A stretch of 64,000 nucleotides of DNA, from positions 135,552,112 to 135,616,111 of the forward strand of contig OZ024823.1 of the NCBI GenBank assembly GCA_964016985.1, in the 5' to 3' direction. Both the position numbers and the translations under genes were made by a program. This stretch comes from Anodontia alba. Lineage: Eukaryota > Mollusca > Bivalvia > Lucinida > Lucinidae. How positions within the stretch are numbered: position 1 is the stretch's first letter; every line of letters starts with the position of its first letter. The notes beneath the pieces are model-generated. The model did no database searches. It was not told the DNA's origin and saw only the letters and a list, made by a program, of their open reading frames with translations. This document shows positions 21,346 through 31,456 of the stretch, one piece after another.

Positions 21346-22392
21346 TATTGCCGGTGCACCGGTGCATTCAATGCCAATGACAGAATTTCTATAAATAGAT
21401 AGTTTGATCCATCACATCAGCATATGAATAGAAAAATAATTCGAAAGCTAAAACAAAACTTACTCATCGTCTAAATCTGTGACTTTAAAGTAAAATGGCA
21501 AAGTATGTTACGATACCTAGTTGCCAGGCAGCACCACGACATGAAGAGTATATAAATAAAATTATGTTAAAGGGACTAACGGTTAAGTAAGTTGTACTAA
21601 CAGTTACGTTAAGTTGTTTTTAAGTAAGAAAAAATATCAGAACGGCATCTTATATTGTTACCAGTATTTTCTTTTGTTTTTAAATTAAATCCACCAATTC
21701 GACAGTTAAAAAAAAAAAAAGAAAACAATTCTTCACACTTGTTGGTTAGTTCAACGACTAAGTGAGCTGATGGTCGGAATGCCTAATTATTTATGATAAT
21801 GCAAATGATTTATTTTCATAGACTTCTTCGAATATTGAAGTATGTCTCAAGAACAAAACTAAAGCAGTTTTATCTTGATTATGTCCCTACTATTACTAAT
21901 GTGAGTCCTTGTCATAGAAAGAGTCCTTTTCGCAAAATAGAGTCCTTTTTGTTAATTAGGGAAACTGCGTTTAATGCAGCTAATTGAACACGCCTCAAAA
22001 AGTATGGGAACCACCTTTTTTTTAAAGACAACACAACGTAAGTCAATCAACTAACCTGCTCAGCCAGATAAGGCTCAGCCAGGTCGATAACACTTCACCT
22101 TATAAATCAGGCAGAAATTGATGGCACTTTTGAGTAAATAATACAAAGATATTTTCGCCTTTTTTTTTCTGATTATTTTGATGTTTCGTTAGACCTGGGG
22201 TATGGATTTTAGATTTGCACCATTTATGTTACCGGCTTATTTTATTTAAGAAAAACCTTTGTTTCATTTGGTGAAGTGAAGCCTTGTCTAACAAACTATT
22301 GTTTTATTTCACTTCATAGAACATCTTGTTTGTAGCATTTCTGTATTTTATTTGCTATCTTTGATTTTATCATTTGAAAGTTATTGTTTTAT
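21346..22392. other. Intergenic, no gene recognised
   Basis: Unique-looking AT-rich sequence. CCGGTGCACCGGTG (about 21352) is a small palindrome, and an A-run lies near 21707. ORFs are short and unmatched. Confidence 0.45.
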
Positions 22393-22457
22393 TAGCTCAC
22401 CTGAGCACGAAGTGCTCATGGTGAGCTATTGTGGTCAGTCAATGTCCGTCTTCCGTC

Positions 22458-22680
22458 ATTCTTTCGTGGAGATTGATCATGAAATATTTTCTACGGTCAT
22501 TCTCTCCCTTCCGCTGATTCAAGAAGGGCAGTTGTCAGTTTCTGGCGAAAGAATGTGCACAATACTGGTTAACCGCTTAGAGGACCAAGCCTGCCCAGTA
22601 AACATGTGGTTAGGTAAACTGACCGCGCTCGACATGACCCCATTGGGTTGACTGGGCCGTAAAACCTCAACACAAACAAA
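22458..22680 (+). mobile_element. 5'-truncated SINE (family 1)
   Basis: Lacks the tRNA-like head, starting at ATTCTTTCGTGGAGATTG; the tail is CTCAACACAAACAAA. TCCGTCTTCCGTC (22445-22457) and TCCGTCGTCCGTC (22681-22693) form a 12-of-13 target duplication, so 5' truncation happened at insertion, as in LINE-driven retrotransposition. Confidence 0.85.
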
Positions 22681-22699
22681 TCCGTCGTCCGTCGTCAAC

Positions 22700-25545
22700 A
22701 ATTGCTTTAAAACCCTACTCCTCCTGCACCCCTGGGCCAATTGACTTGATACTTGGTAGGAAGCATCGGGGCCAATTGACTTGATACTTGGTAGGAAGCA
22801 TCGGGGTGACTTGTAGATCAAAAAGAGCTAAAATCATTCCGATCGGAAATCCAAGATGGCCACCATGGCCGCCATTTTGAAAATCTATTTTTCGCTTCTT
22901 CTCCTGAACCGAAAGGCCAATTGACTCCAAACTTGCTAGGAACCATCAGGGTGACTTGTAGATCAATAATAGATAAAATAGTGCCGATCGGAAATCCATG
23001 ATGGCCGCCATCTTGAAAATCTATTTTTCGCTTCTTCTCCTGAACCGAAAGGCCAGTTGACTCCAAACTTGCTAGGAAGCATCAGGGTGACTTGTAGACC
23101 AAAAATAGCTAAAATCGTGCCGATCGGAAATCCAAGATGGCCGCCATCTTGAAAATCTATTTTTAGCTTCTTCTCCTGAACCGAAAGGCCAAATGACTCC
23201 AAACTTGCTAGGAAGCATCAGGGTGACTTGTAGATCAAAAGTAGCTAAAATTGTGCCGATCGGAAATCCAAGATGGCCGCCATCTTGAAAATCTGTTTTT
23301 TGTTTCTTCTCCTGAACCCAAAAACCAATTGACTCCAAACTTGCTAGGAAGCATCAGGATGACTTGTAGATCAAAAATAGCTAAAATCGTGCCGATCGAA
23401 AATCCAAGATGGCCGCCATGGCTGCCATCTTAAAAATCTATTTTTCGCTTCTACTCCTAAACCCAAAAGCCAATTGACTCCAAACTTGATAGGAGGCATT
23501 GGGGTGACTTATAGATCAAAAATAGCTAAAATCATGCCTATTGGAAATCAAAGATGGCCACCATGGCCACCATCTTGAAAATCTATTTTTCGCTTCTTCT
23601 CCTGAACCGAAAGGCCAATTGACTCCAAACTTGCTAGGAACCATCAGGGTGACTTGTAGATCAATAATAGATAAAATCGTGCCGATCGGAAATCCAAGAT
23701 GACCGCCATCTTGAAAATCTATTTTTCGCTTCTTCTCCTGAACCGAAAGGCCAGTTGACTCCAAATTTGCTAGGAAGCATCAGGGTGACTTGTAGATCAA
23801 AAATAGCTAAAATCGTGCTGATTGGAAATCCAAGATGGCCGCCATCTTGAAAATCTATTTTTAGCTTCTTCTCCTGAACCGAAAGGCCAATTGACTCCAA
23901 ACTTGCTAGGAAGCATCAGGGTGACTTGTAGATCAAAAGTAGCTAAAATTGTGCCGATCGGAAATCCAAGATGGCCGCCATCTTGAAAATCTGTTTTTTG
24001 TTTCTTCTCCTGACCCAAAAAACCAATTGACTCCAAACTTGCTAGGAAGCATCAGGATGACTTGTAGATCAAAAATAGCTAAAATCGTGCCGATCGAAAA
24101 TCCAAGATGGCCGCCATGGCTGCCATCTTAAAAATCTATTTTTCGCTTCTACTCCTAAACCCAAAAGCCAATTGACTCCAAACTTGATAGGAGGCATTGG
24201 GGTGACTTATAGATCAAAAATAGCTAAAATCATGCCTATTGGAAATCAAAGATGGCCACCATGGCCACCATCTTGAAAATCTATTTTTCGCTTCTTCTCC
24301 TGAACCGAAAGGCCAATTGACTCCAAACTTGCTAGGAACCATCAGGGTGACTTGTAGATCAATAATAGATAAAATCGTGCCGATCGGAAATCCAAGATGA
24401 CCGCCATCTTGAAAATCTATTTTTCGCTTCTTCTCCTGAACCGAAAGGCCAGTTGACTCCAAATTTGCTAGGAAGCATCAGGGTGACTTGTAGATCAAAA
24501 ATAGCTAAAATCGTGCCGATTGGAAATCCAAGATGGCCGCCATCTTGAAAATCTATTTTTAGCTTCTTCTCCTGAACCGAAAGGCCAATTGACTCCAAAC
24601 TTGCTAGGAAGCATCAGGGTGACTTGTAGATCAAAAGTAGCTAAAATTGTGCCGATCGGAAATCCAAGATGGCCGCCATCTTGAAAATCTGTTTTTTGTT
24701 TCTTCTCCTGACCCAAAAAACCAATTGACTCCAAACTTGCTAGGAAGCATCAGGATGACTTGTAGATCAAAAATAGCTAAAATCGTGCCGATCGGAAATC
24801 CAAGATGGCCGCCATGGCTGCCATCTTGAAAATCTATTTTTCGCTTCTACTCCTAAACCCAAAAGCCAAATGACACCAAACTTGGTAAGAGGCATTGGGG
24901 TGACTTATAGATCAAAAATAGCTAAATTCATGCCTATTGGAAATCAGAGATGGCCACCATGGCAGCCATCTTGAAAATCTATTTTTCGCTTCTTCTCCTG
25001 AACCGAAAGGCCAGTTGACTCCAAACTTGGTAGGAAGCATCGGGGTGACTTGTAGATCAAAAACAGCTAAAATCATGCCGATCGTAAAACCAGGATGGGT
25101 GCCATGGCAGCCATCTTGAAAATCTATTTTTCGCTTCTTCTCCTGAACAGAAAGGCCAGTTGACTCGAAACTTGGTAGGAAGCATTTGGGTGACTTGTAG
25201 ATCAAAATAGTTAAAATCATGCTGATCGTAAATCCAAGATGGCTGCCATGGCGGCCATCTTGGAAATCTATTTTTCGCTTCTTCTCCTAAACCCATAAGT
25301 CACTTGACTCGAAACTTAGTAGGAAGCATCAGGGTGACTTGTAGATCAAATGTAGCTAAAATCGTTCTGATCAGAAATCCCAGATGGCCACCATGGCCGC
25401 CATCTTGAAAATCTGTATTTAGCTTCTTCTCCTGCACTGAAAGGCCAATTGACTCCAAACTTCGTAGGAGACATTGGGGTGACTTGTAGATCAAAAATAG
25501 CTAAAATCGTGCCAATCGGATATCCAAGATGGCCGCCATTTAGAA
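22700..25545 (+). repeat. Minisatellite, about 136-bp monomer with 698-bp higher-order repeat
   Basis: Each monomer has TTGACTCCAAACTTGCTAGG, GGGTGACTTGTAGATCAAAA, GCTAAAATCGTGCCGATCGG, AAATCCAAGATGGCCGCCAT and TTTTTCGCTTCTTCTCCTGA. Five-monomer blocks repeat at 698-bp spacing (23251, 23949, 24647) almost without change, so they are recent. Eight exact GCCGCCATCTTG motifs occur. Minus-strand ORFs of 79-102 codons just read the monomer. Confidence 0.9.
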
Positions 25546-25847
25546 TTTGTTCAAATGATCACGCACAATTGACTGGCATGCCATATATCTTCTTCTTCAA
25601 AATAAAGAACTGCTTAAATGATGATCTTTTCATTAGTTGCGATGACAGGATTGGAAAAATGTTGCATAACATCTGCATATCTGCAGTGGCTATGTCACTC
25701 TGGTGAGCGACCCGTGGCCCATGGGCCTCTTGTTTGATTTGTTGTTTCATTTCAGTTTGCTTTAATTCATTTCAGATTTGCTTGTTTTGTTTGGAAATAG
25801 AACTTTTCATGGATCAATATCACTTCATTTTGTCACAAGCTGACTGT

Positions 25848-26042
25848 TTAACATTTGGCACTCTGGATAAAATTTTTAGTAGATCACATATTGAAATATT
25901 TTTCAAGAAAACAGGATTTGACAGTGGAGACGAATTGGAGACAATTTGCATGACATGTCAAATCCTGTTTTCTGGAAAAAAATAAGAAAAATATCACCAA
26001 TTTGTCATCTGCTGAATTAGCCAAAAGAGTGGTAAAGGTTAA
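25848..26042. mobile_element. Family U MITE
   Basis: TTTAACATTTGGCACTCTGG / AAAGAGTGGTAAAGGTTAAA with hairpin AACAGGATTTGACA... / ...TGTCAAATCCTGTTTT. Confidence 0.75.
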
Positions 26043-26384
26043 ATTCAGAGTTAAATTTAGTTTATAAAGTTTATTTAGTTTATAAATCATTCCAATGGGT
26101 CTTTGTATGAGGAAAGTTACAAGGAATAGAGACCACAAGAAACAATAAAATCACTTTTACACAGCTTACAAATTTATTGACTTTTAATTATGCCTTTCAT
26201 GTTTTAATTGTATTCATGATTACCACATCACGTAACAACCAAAAAATGTAAATCAGTCACTACAACTATACTAGAGCTGGGTATCACCAGAAAAAAAAAG
26301 TATCACAATTTTATCACGATATCAAATGACTGATAGGATACTGTATCATGATACTTTACCCCTGTTGGTTTTTTTTATATATTT

Positions 26385-26592
26385 GTCAATACTTAGCATG
26401 CTGGGTAAAACATTCCAGCAGATGACAATTTGAAATATTTTTTTCTTATTTTTCTCATATAATAGGCTTTGACATTTCATGCAAATTGTAGAGACAATTT
26501 GCACAAAATATCAGAGCCTATCTTCTGTGAAAAATAATAAAAATATCATAAATCTGTCGTCTGCCGAAATAGCCCAGAAGTGGTAAAGGTAA
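26385..26592. mobile_element. Family U MITE nested in hAT-like element
   Basis: ACTTAGCATGCTGGGTAAAA / CAGAAGTGGTAAAGGTAAAA; hairpin AGGCTTTGACATTTCATGCA with a decayed complement arm. Confidence 0.72.
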
Positions 26593-26724
26593 AAAGCCTT
26601 TATATGTATAAAAAAAAGTGCATTATGCAGGTATCATGAAGTACTGATACTGACCATCAGTATCAAGATACAGTATCATCACAAAAAAAATATTGTGATA
26701 TATAGATGCATTAATGATATCGCC

Positions 26725-27167
26725 TAAGGCTGGCACAATTAATCGGATAATCGATTAATTGATCGATAAATTCCACAAAAATTATAATGGTTACAGATTT
26801 GCTAATATGGCTCTTACCTTCCCGTATTTACCCTTAGTTTTCAGACACCTCAACTCCTTACCATACATAATCTAAAATTTGAACAAATACAACTTACTAC
26901 CCAATGTTGAGTCTAAAATAGCTGGATGAGTGGCAACCAGTGTAGACCCTGATGAGACACCGCATTTGCGGCGTCTCATCTGGGTCTACACTGTTTGCTC
27001 AGGCCTGTCAGATCAAATACATACAGTAAAGTACAACATATGGTAAGAGTCATGCTCAGACATACAGTAAAATCATGACCAAATCTACAGTGATAATTAA
27101 TCGATTATCGACCGCACTGGCAGGACCGATAATCGATTAACTTTTCAGCTCTGATTAGCCAGCCTTA
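26725..27167. mobile_element. hAT-like element 2 nested in element 1
   Basis: TAAGGCTGGC / GCCAGCCTTA termini, with subterminal GATAATCGATTAA repeats at both ends. Flanks ATATCGCC and ATAACACC match at 6 of 8 positions. Both flanks fit interruption of the outer element's GATATCGCC end. Confidence 0.72.
26818..27026. mobile_element. Family P MITE, innermost level of nest
   Basis: CCGTATTTACCCTTAGTTTT left and CAAATACATACAG right. The core hairpin GTGTAGACCCTGATGAGACA pairs with TGTCTCATCTGGGTCTACAC-like sequence around GCATTTGCGGC. Confidence 0.7.
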
Positions 27168-27236
27168 ATAACACCCCAGCTCTAAACTACACAACAAGTA
27201 GTAATAGCTCCAAATCAGAGGGATATCCACGTACCC

Positions 27237-28190
27237 TAGCTCCAGATAAGAAAGCTATTCAGATAAACATTTTTTCTTATTTCTCCATAAAAACTTATCA
27301 GCAGTGCCTCACCGAGGCGTTTCTGATGAGTACCCACTTCATGTTTTTATCAGCATACAAAAACACAGATTTTTATTTTTGAAAGCATGAAAATTTTCAT
27401 ATAAAAAACTTGAATGATACTGAACACAAACGTGTAAATTGATATTCTTAGCTTCCTTAGAAATGCTTAACACTGGATAAAAAATTCAGTAGATGACATT
27501 CTGAAACATTTTTTCTCATTTTTCCCAGAAAATAGACTTTGATATTCCATGCAAATTGTCTTGGAGACAATTTCCATGGGATGTCAAAGTCTATTGTTTG
27601 GGACAAATAATTTGAAGACAATTTGCATGGAATGTCAAAATCTATATACTGGTAAAAATAAGGAAAATGTTTCCGTATGTCATCTGCTGACTTTTGTCCT
27701 TTAAGGTGAGATTTGAGCGTAGATTACTGTTTATCGGATTACTCTATATCCTTCGGTATCTCACGCTTTTTATGATATGATCTCTCGCGCTTTTAAACAA
27801 CATACTAATGGTATGATTTTCAGCTTTTGAGGAATGCCCATTTCTAATGAGAAATAAGAAAAAATACTAATATTTTTCCGGTGAAAGAAGCACCTTATTT
27901 AGAATGATTAATATCTAGATAAATATTTCACTGAATTTCTTCATGATAGCATTGAGGATATTCACTAGAATGACAGTTATGATGGGCACCATATTTTACC
28001 GTAAGATTACGGACACTTTAACTCCTTACCATACATATTCTAAAATTTGAACAAGTACACCTGTTGATATATCTAAAAGTTGTCGGATGAGTGGCCAACA
28101 GTACAGACCCTTATCAGATGCTAATTATGCAGCATCTGATCTGGGTCTATAGTTTGGCTTGTCTGACTGAATACTTAAGAGTATCCAGAA
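27237..28190. mobile_element. Cluster of decayed family A, U and P MITEs
   Basis: Family A at 27237-27352 (TAGCTCCAGATAAGAAAGC), family U at about 27463-27710 with a duplicated hairpin arm (GAGACAATTTCCATGG and GAAGACAATTTGCATGG), a short A remnant near 27835-27970, and family P at about 27995-28185 (TACCGTAAGATTACGGACAC ... TGAATACTTAAGAG). Confidence 0.65.
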
Positions 28191-28194
28191 TGCA

Positions 28195-28390
28195 TTTTTT
28201 ACCCTTCATCTGCCAATCACAACAATTTTCGTCTGCTTTATCATCTGCTTGTGATTTTTTAAAAGTCATTTTTGCAAACAGAGTGGCCCCAGGTCAGACT
28301 GCTCCTCTAGGGTGAGGGTCCACACTGTTTGCCTGACATAAACAGACAACATTTTCAGATGCAGGTTTTCTTGGCATTTTAAGGGTTAAG
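28195..28390. mobile_element. Family U-type MITE, mixed core
   Basis: TTTTACCCTTCATCTGCC left, CTTGGCATTTTAAGGGTTAA right. The middle has a decayed CAAACAGAGTGGCCCCAGGT / ACACTGTTTG hairpin, which belongs to the core type of families P, V and W rather than U. Confidence 0.6.
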
Positions 28391-28432
28391 AAGAAATGTT
28401 AAAAACATAAAGGAAAAAACAACCTCTTATAG

Positions 28433-28735
28433 CCATAGCTTCAGATAAAAGGGGTATTGGGAAAATATTTTTCTTATTTGTCCATAAAAAATATGTTCTG
28501 GGTACTCATAAGAAGCACACTGTGAGGCACTTCTAATGAGTAGCACAACATGTTTTTGTGGAGAAACTGGAACTATCAAAAACCCTAGATAATAGGGGTA
28601 TCCACATATAACATTTTTTTCTACACAAAGATAAGTTGTGGGTACTCATCAGAATTTCTATGAATACCCGCATCTTGTATTTATGGAGATCAGCTAAAAA
28701 GTATCTTTGAGCAATATTATCTGAAACTATTAACC
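28433..28735. mobile_element. Two adjacent family A MITEs
   Basis: 28433-28570: CATAGCTTCAGATAAAAGGG ... GAGAAACTGGAACTATC. 28571-28735 is a second shorter copy with AAGTTGTGGGTACTCATC and a decayed right end. Confidence 0.65.
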
Positions 28736-28938
28736 TCTTCACCCCTGAGTTTCTGAAGTAGACTCTTCCATCTTAGAATTTGGGTATGTCCATTGTTACA
28801 AGTAGGTATGTTAGTCATAAATCAAGACCAGAATGGCAAACAGTGTAGCTCCAGATGAGACGGCTCATTATGAGCCGTCTCATCCGAATCTACACTGTTT
28901 GCAAAAGAATCTGTCTTGGTCTGCAGACTCAATAGTTA
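28735..28938. mobile_element. Family W MITE with CAAACAGTGTAG hairpin
   Basis: AACCTCTTCACCCCTGAG left end. The hairpin GTGTAGCTCCAGATGAGACG / CGTCTCATCCGAATCTACAC pairs around GCTCATTATGAGC. A near-identical core is at 32655-32725. Confidence 0.7.
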
Positions 28939-29002
28939 AATTTAAAGCATGCTATGAATACTACACAATAAATTTAGCACACAATGATTAAAAAAAAAAT
29001 AT

Positions 29003-29231
29003 ATACACCACAACCTCTTTATAACACTATTGTTGGGGTCCACAACATAAACCGTGTTAGTTAAACAACCGTGTTATATCCAAACAAACATGTATAGATT
29101 ATATTGAATACATGTAATGACCATTTATGGTCATTTTTCAATATAACCTATATTTTTGGGATACATCTTTGAACCTTGTTATATCTAAAACTGTGTTATA
29201 ACGAAACATGTTATAAAGAGGTTGTAGTGTA
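29003..29231. mobile_element. MITE, CACCACAACC family
   Basis: TACACCACAACCTCTTTATAA / TTATAAAGAGGTTGTAGTGTA termini; central palindrome around TGACCATTTATGGTCA. Confidence 0.82.
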
Positions 29232-30007
29232 AAACAACAAACTGAATTGTTGCAACCACTTCCATAAACTACTAAGTTTACCTTATATATTGGGACAGAC
29301 AGGCCGGTGTAAACTGTAGACCTAGATCAGATGCTGCAGAATGAGCCATCTGATCAGGTACAACATTTGCCATACCAAGTTTCTTCTGAAAGGGATCTAC
29401 TCTGAAAGGGATCTACTCTAAAAAGGGAGAATTTGCTCCCTTTTCCGAGTAGACCCATTTCAGTAGAGATGCAAAACAATTTAGACAGAGTTGCCTCCCT
29501 TGAAAGTATATCCATTCCTCTTAAGTATGATCTGAGTCTGCACTGTTTAAGCAGGATCTAAGTAATTAGAATAAATATGGTAATATCTATCAACGTGAGT
29601 TTCACCCAAAGTTTTAGTATGTGAAGGCACATAAATTCTTTGGTGAAGAAAAGCCATAGAATGTTTAGAAGCTACCTAAACAGCTTCTGCACATCACCAA
29701 ATCATAATTCCTGCTTTTATTGCAATCTTAAACAGAGGTAAGAATAATTTTAAAAGAAATGGATGAGTATTCAGAAGAGACAACCTTTTCAAGGTTATTT
29801 TGTCTCCCTTTGGAAAAAGGGTCTACTCTAAAAGGAAAGAGTTTGCTTTCCATGAAAGCAAATTCTTTCCTTTTAAGAAGAGAATTTGTGGGCAGGAAAG
29901 AAATCAGGAAGTCTCAAAAGTTATCTCTCTTGTTAAGAGTGGCTTAAAACGTACCAGGTGTATGAAATCACCTTAAATTTTATAAGGAGAAAATAACATT
30001 TATTAAT
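29232..30007. repeat. Decayed repeats, family P fragment and CTACTCTAAAAGGA hairpins
   Basis: 29285-29375 is a family P fragment. 29398-29460 holds hairpin AAAAAGGGAGAATTTGCTCC / CCTTTTCCGAGTAGACC after a tandem GGGATCTACTCT. 29815-29885 holds AAAGGAAAGAGTTTGCTTTC / GAAAGCAAATTCTTTCCTTT. The same type is found at 38850-38910, 39190-39300 and 43215-43290. Confidence 0.55.
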
Positions 30008-30218
30008 TAATCCTTCTTTTGCTGAACAGGACATGCCGTCTTAGCAAACAGTGTAGATCCAGATCAGTTGGCTTTTGAAGAAACCAGCTGATCTGGATCT
30101 GCACTGTTTGTCATTAAATATGTGAATTTCTAACAAAAACCTAGATCAAGTAATCTGATTGGCTGGAAATTAGAAGTGGGCGTAGCATCTTAATTTATTC
30201 AGCATGACAAGGATTAAC
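30008..30218. mobile_element. Family V MITE (core hairpin shared with families P and W)
   Basis: TTAATCCTTCTTTTGCTGAA / TTCAGCATGACAAGGATTAA termini. The hairpin CAGTGTAGATCCAGATCAGT pairs with CTGATCTGGATCTGCACTG around TTTTGAAGAAA. A second copy is at 34337-34544. Confidence 0.78.
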
Positions 30219-30261
30219 AGCAAGCAATGATCCTGTGTTCCTTTTTTTTTTTTTTTTTGGT

Positions 30262-30467
30262 AATGCTTAGCATGCTCAGTAAAGATTTGAGCAGACAAAA
30301 TTTTGAAATACTTCTCCTATTTTCCCAAAAAATAAGATTTGACATTTCATGCAAAATTGTCTCCTAAGGAGATAATTTGCAAGAAATGCCAAACAATATT
30401 TTTGGGAAAAATAGTATGAAAAAACATTAATTTGTCGTCTGCTGAATTTGCCCATAGGACTGTAAGT
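30262..30467. mobile_element. Family U MITE
   Basis: TGCTTAGCATGCTCAGTAAA left; hairpin AAATAAGATTTGACATTTCA pairs with its decayed complement around TCTCCTAAGGAGA; right end GCCCATAGGACTG. It directly precedes a SINE. Confidence 0.7.
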
Positions 30468-30762
30468 TTGCTTGTGTTGAGGTTTTACAGTCCAGTCAAC
30501 CCATTGGGGTCCTGTCAAGCATGGTCAGTTTGTCTAACCAGATTTTATCCTGAACAGGCTTAGTCCCCTAAGTTACTTGTGCACATTCATTTGCTAGAAA
30601 CTGACAACTGTCTTTCTTGAATCAGTGGATGGGAGAGAATGACCGTAGAAAATATTTCATGATCAATCTCCAAGAAAGAATGTGCTGGACTTGGTGGGGA
30701 TCAAACCCATGACCTCCTGATCTCCATTTGGACTCACATCCAAATGAGTCACCAAGGTCGGC
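30468..30762 (-). mobile_element. tRNA-derived SINE (family 1), minus strand
   Basis: Reads on the minus strand: tRNA-like head ending near 30762 (CATTTGGATGTG context), body, and tail CCTCAACACAAGCAAA at 30468. Diverged copy; lies in the KLHDC 3' flank. Confidence 0.8.
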
Positions 30763-31018
30763 ATGGCAATGTTGGTGATAGGTATGTAAATGAAAATAAC
30801 CGAATGAAACTTTGTGTTTTCTTTTTTTTCTTTTTTTGAAAACAAACTGGTATTTAATTTAATTTGTCTCTGTGGTACCATTCAAAAGAGAATAATAAAA
30901 CACTCTGTAGTATGACAGAAATGAAAAGAAAAATAATAAAATAAATCATACCTTCTTTCAACGAAAACAATTTCAGGGTAAATTCAGCTAACCTCTGCAT
31001 GCAGCTTTCCTATTAAAG

Positions 31019-31200
31019 CTTAAAACTTTGCATGCTGGTTACACAGTTCAGAGAATAATTTGAAATAGTTTTCATATATTTCCCAGAAAACAGGGTTTGC
31101 CATTGCATGCATATTGTAGGACACAGTTCACACAAACTGTCAAACCCTATTATATGGGAAAAATAATCATCAATTTGTCATGCACTGAATTTGTCCAGAC
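31019..31200. mobile_element. Family U MITE in KLHDC 3' flank
   Basis: AAACTTTGCATGCTGGTTAC left; hairpin CAGAAAACAGGGTTTGCC / TCAAACCCTATTATATGGG. It ends about 30 bp beyond the KLHDC stop codon, so it may be within the 3' UTR. Confidence 0.6.
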
Positions 31201-31228
31201 AACATCACAGGCAAACATAAAGTGAAGA

Positions 31229-31456
31229 TCATGAAATAGAACATGTTGATCCTAGTCTAGGAGGTTTCAAGCTCGACTGTCTGGACTTTAGTTTATCCTC
31301 TATTGTTTGTTTTTTCTCCAGCCAGTCTTTAAGTTGCTGTGGCAACACAGACCAGTCACTCTGGGTGACAGATCTATAATTGAATGCTGTTTCTAAGCAG
31401 AGTCTTTGAAGTTTATAAGGCTGGAGATGGAATGTCAACACATCATTTGAATGAAT
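31229..31456 (-). CDS. KLHDC2: KLHDC exon 9 with stop codon
   Basis: 75 codons plus TGA: IHSNDVLTFHLQPYKLQRLC through GSTCSIS. It carries the BC-box-like and Cul2-box-like motifs and a charged tail (LEKKQTIEDKLKSRQ) absent from the human C-terminus as remembered. No clear polyA signal was identified downstream. Confidence 0.9.
   Translation of the reverse strand: MHSNDVLTFHLQPYKLQRLCLETAFNYRSVTQSDWSVLPQQLKDWLEKKQTIEDKLKSRQSSLKPPRLGSTCSIS

Larger units (their letters stand above)
22393..25737 (+). mobile_element. 3.3-kb tandem-repeat mobile element (AGCTCACCTGAGC ... GGGCCTCTTGTTTG)
   Basis: The left end TTAGCTCACCTGAGCACGAA contains an AGCACGAAGTGCT hairpin. The right end has palindrome GGCCCATGGGCC followed by TCTTGTTTG (about 25715-25735). 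In between is an array of about 136-bp units. End sequences of this kind are common in bivalve repeats. A short hairpin near the 3' end and an internal minisatellite resemble non-autonomous Helitron/Helentron-type elements, but that assignment is inference. A 5'-truncated SINE has landed near the left end (22458-22680). Confidence 0.7.
26272..27184. mobile_element. hAT-like element 1, outer shell of a nested stack
   Basis: TIRs TAGAGCTGGG / CCCCAGCTCTA with an 8-bp duplication AACTATAC (26264-26271) / AACTACAC (27185-27192), one mismatch. The interior has ATATCACGATATC-type subterminal repeats. It hosts a family U MITE and a second hAT-like element (26725-27167), which itself hosts a family P MITE. 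Confidence 0.78.

Noticed and set aside
22818..25494. Many minus-strand ORFs of 79-102 codons with MESxGLSVQEKKxKIDFQDG-type products
   Set aside because: They repeat at monomer and 698-bp spacing and are simply the minisatellite read in one frame; no promoter, splice signal or known domain.
22700..25545. Possible CRISPR-like array
   Set aside because: Units are about 136 bp, similar along their whole length, with no repeat-spacer alternation, in animal DNA; it is a minisatellite.
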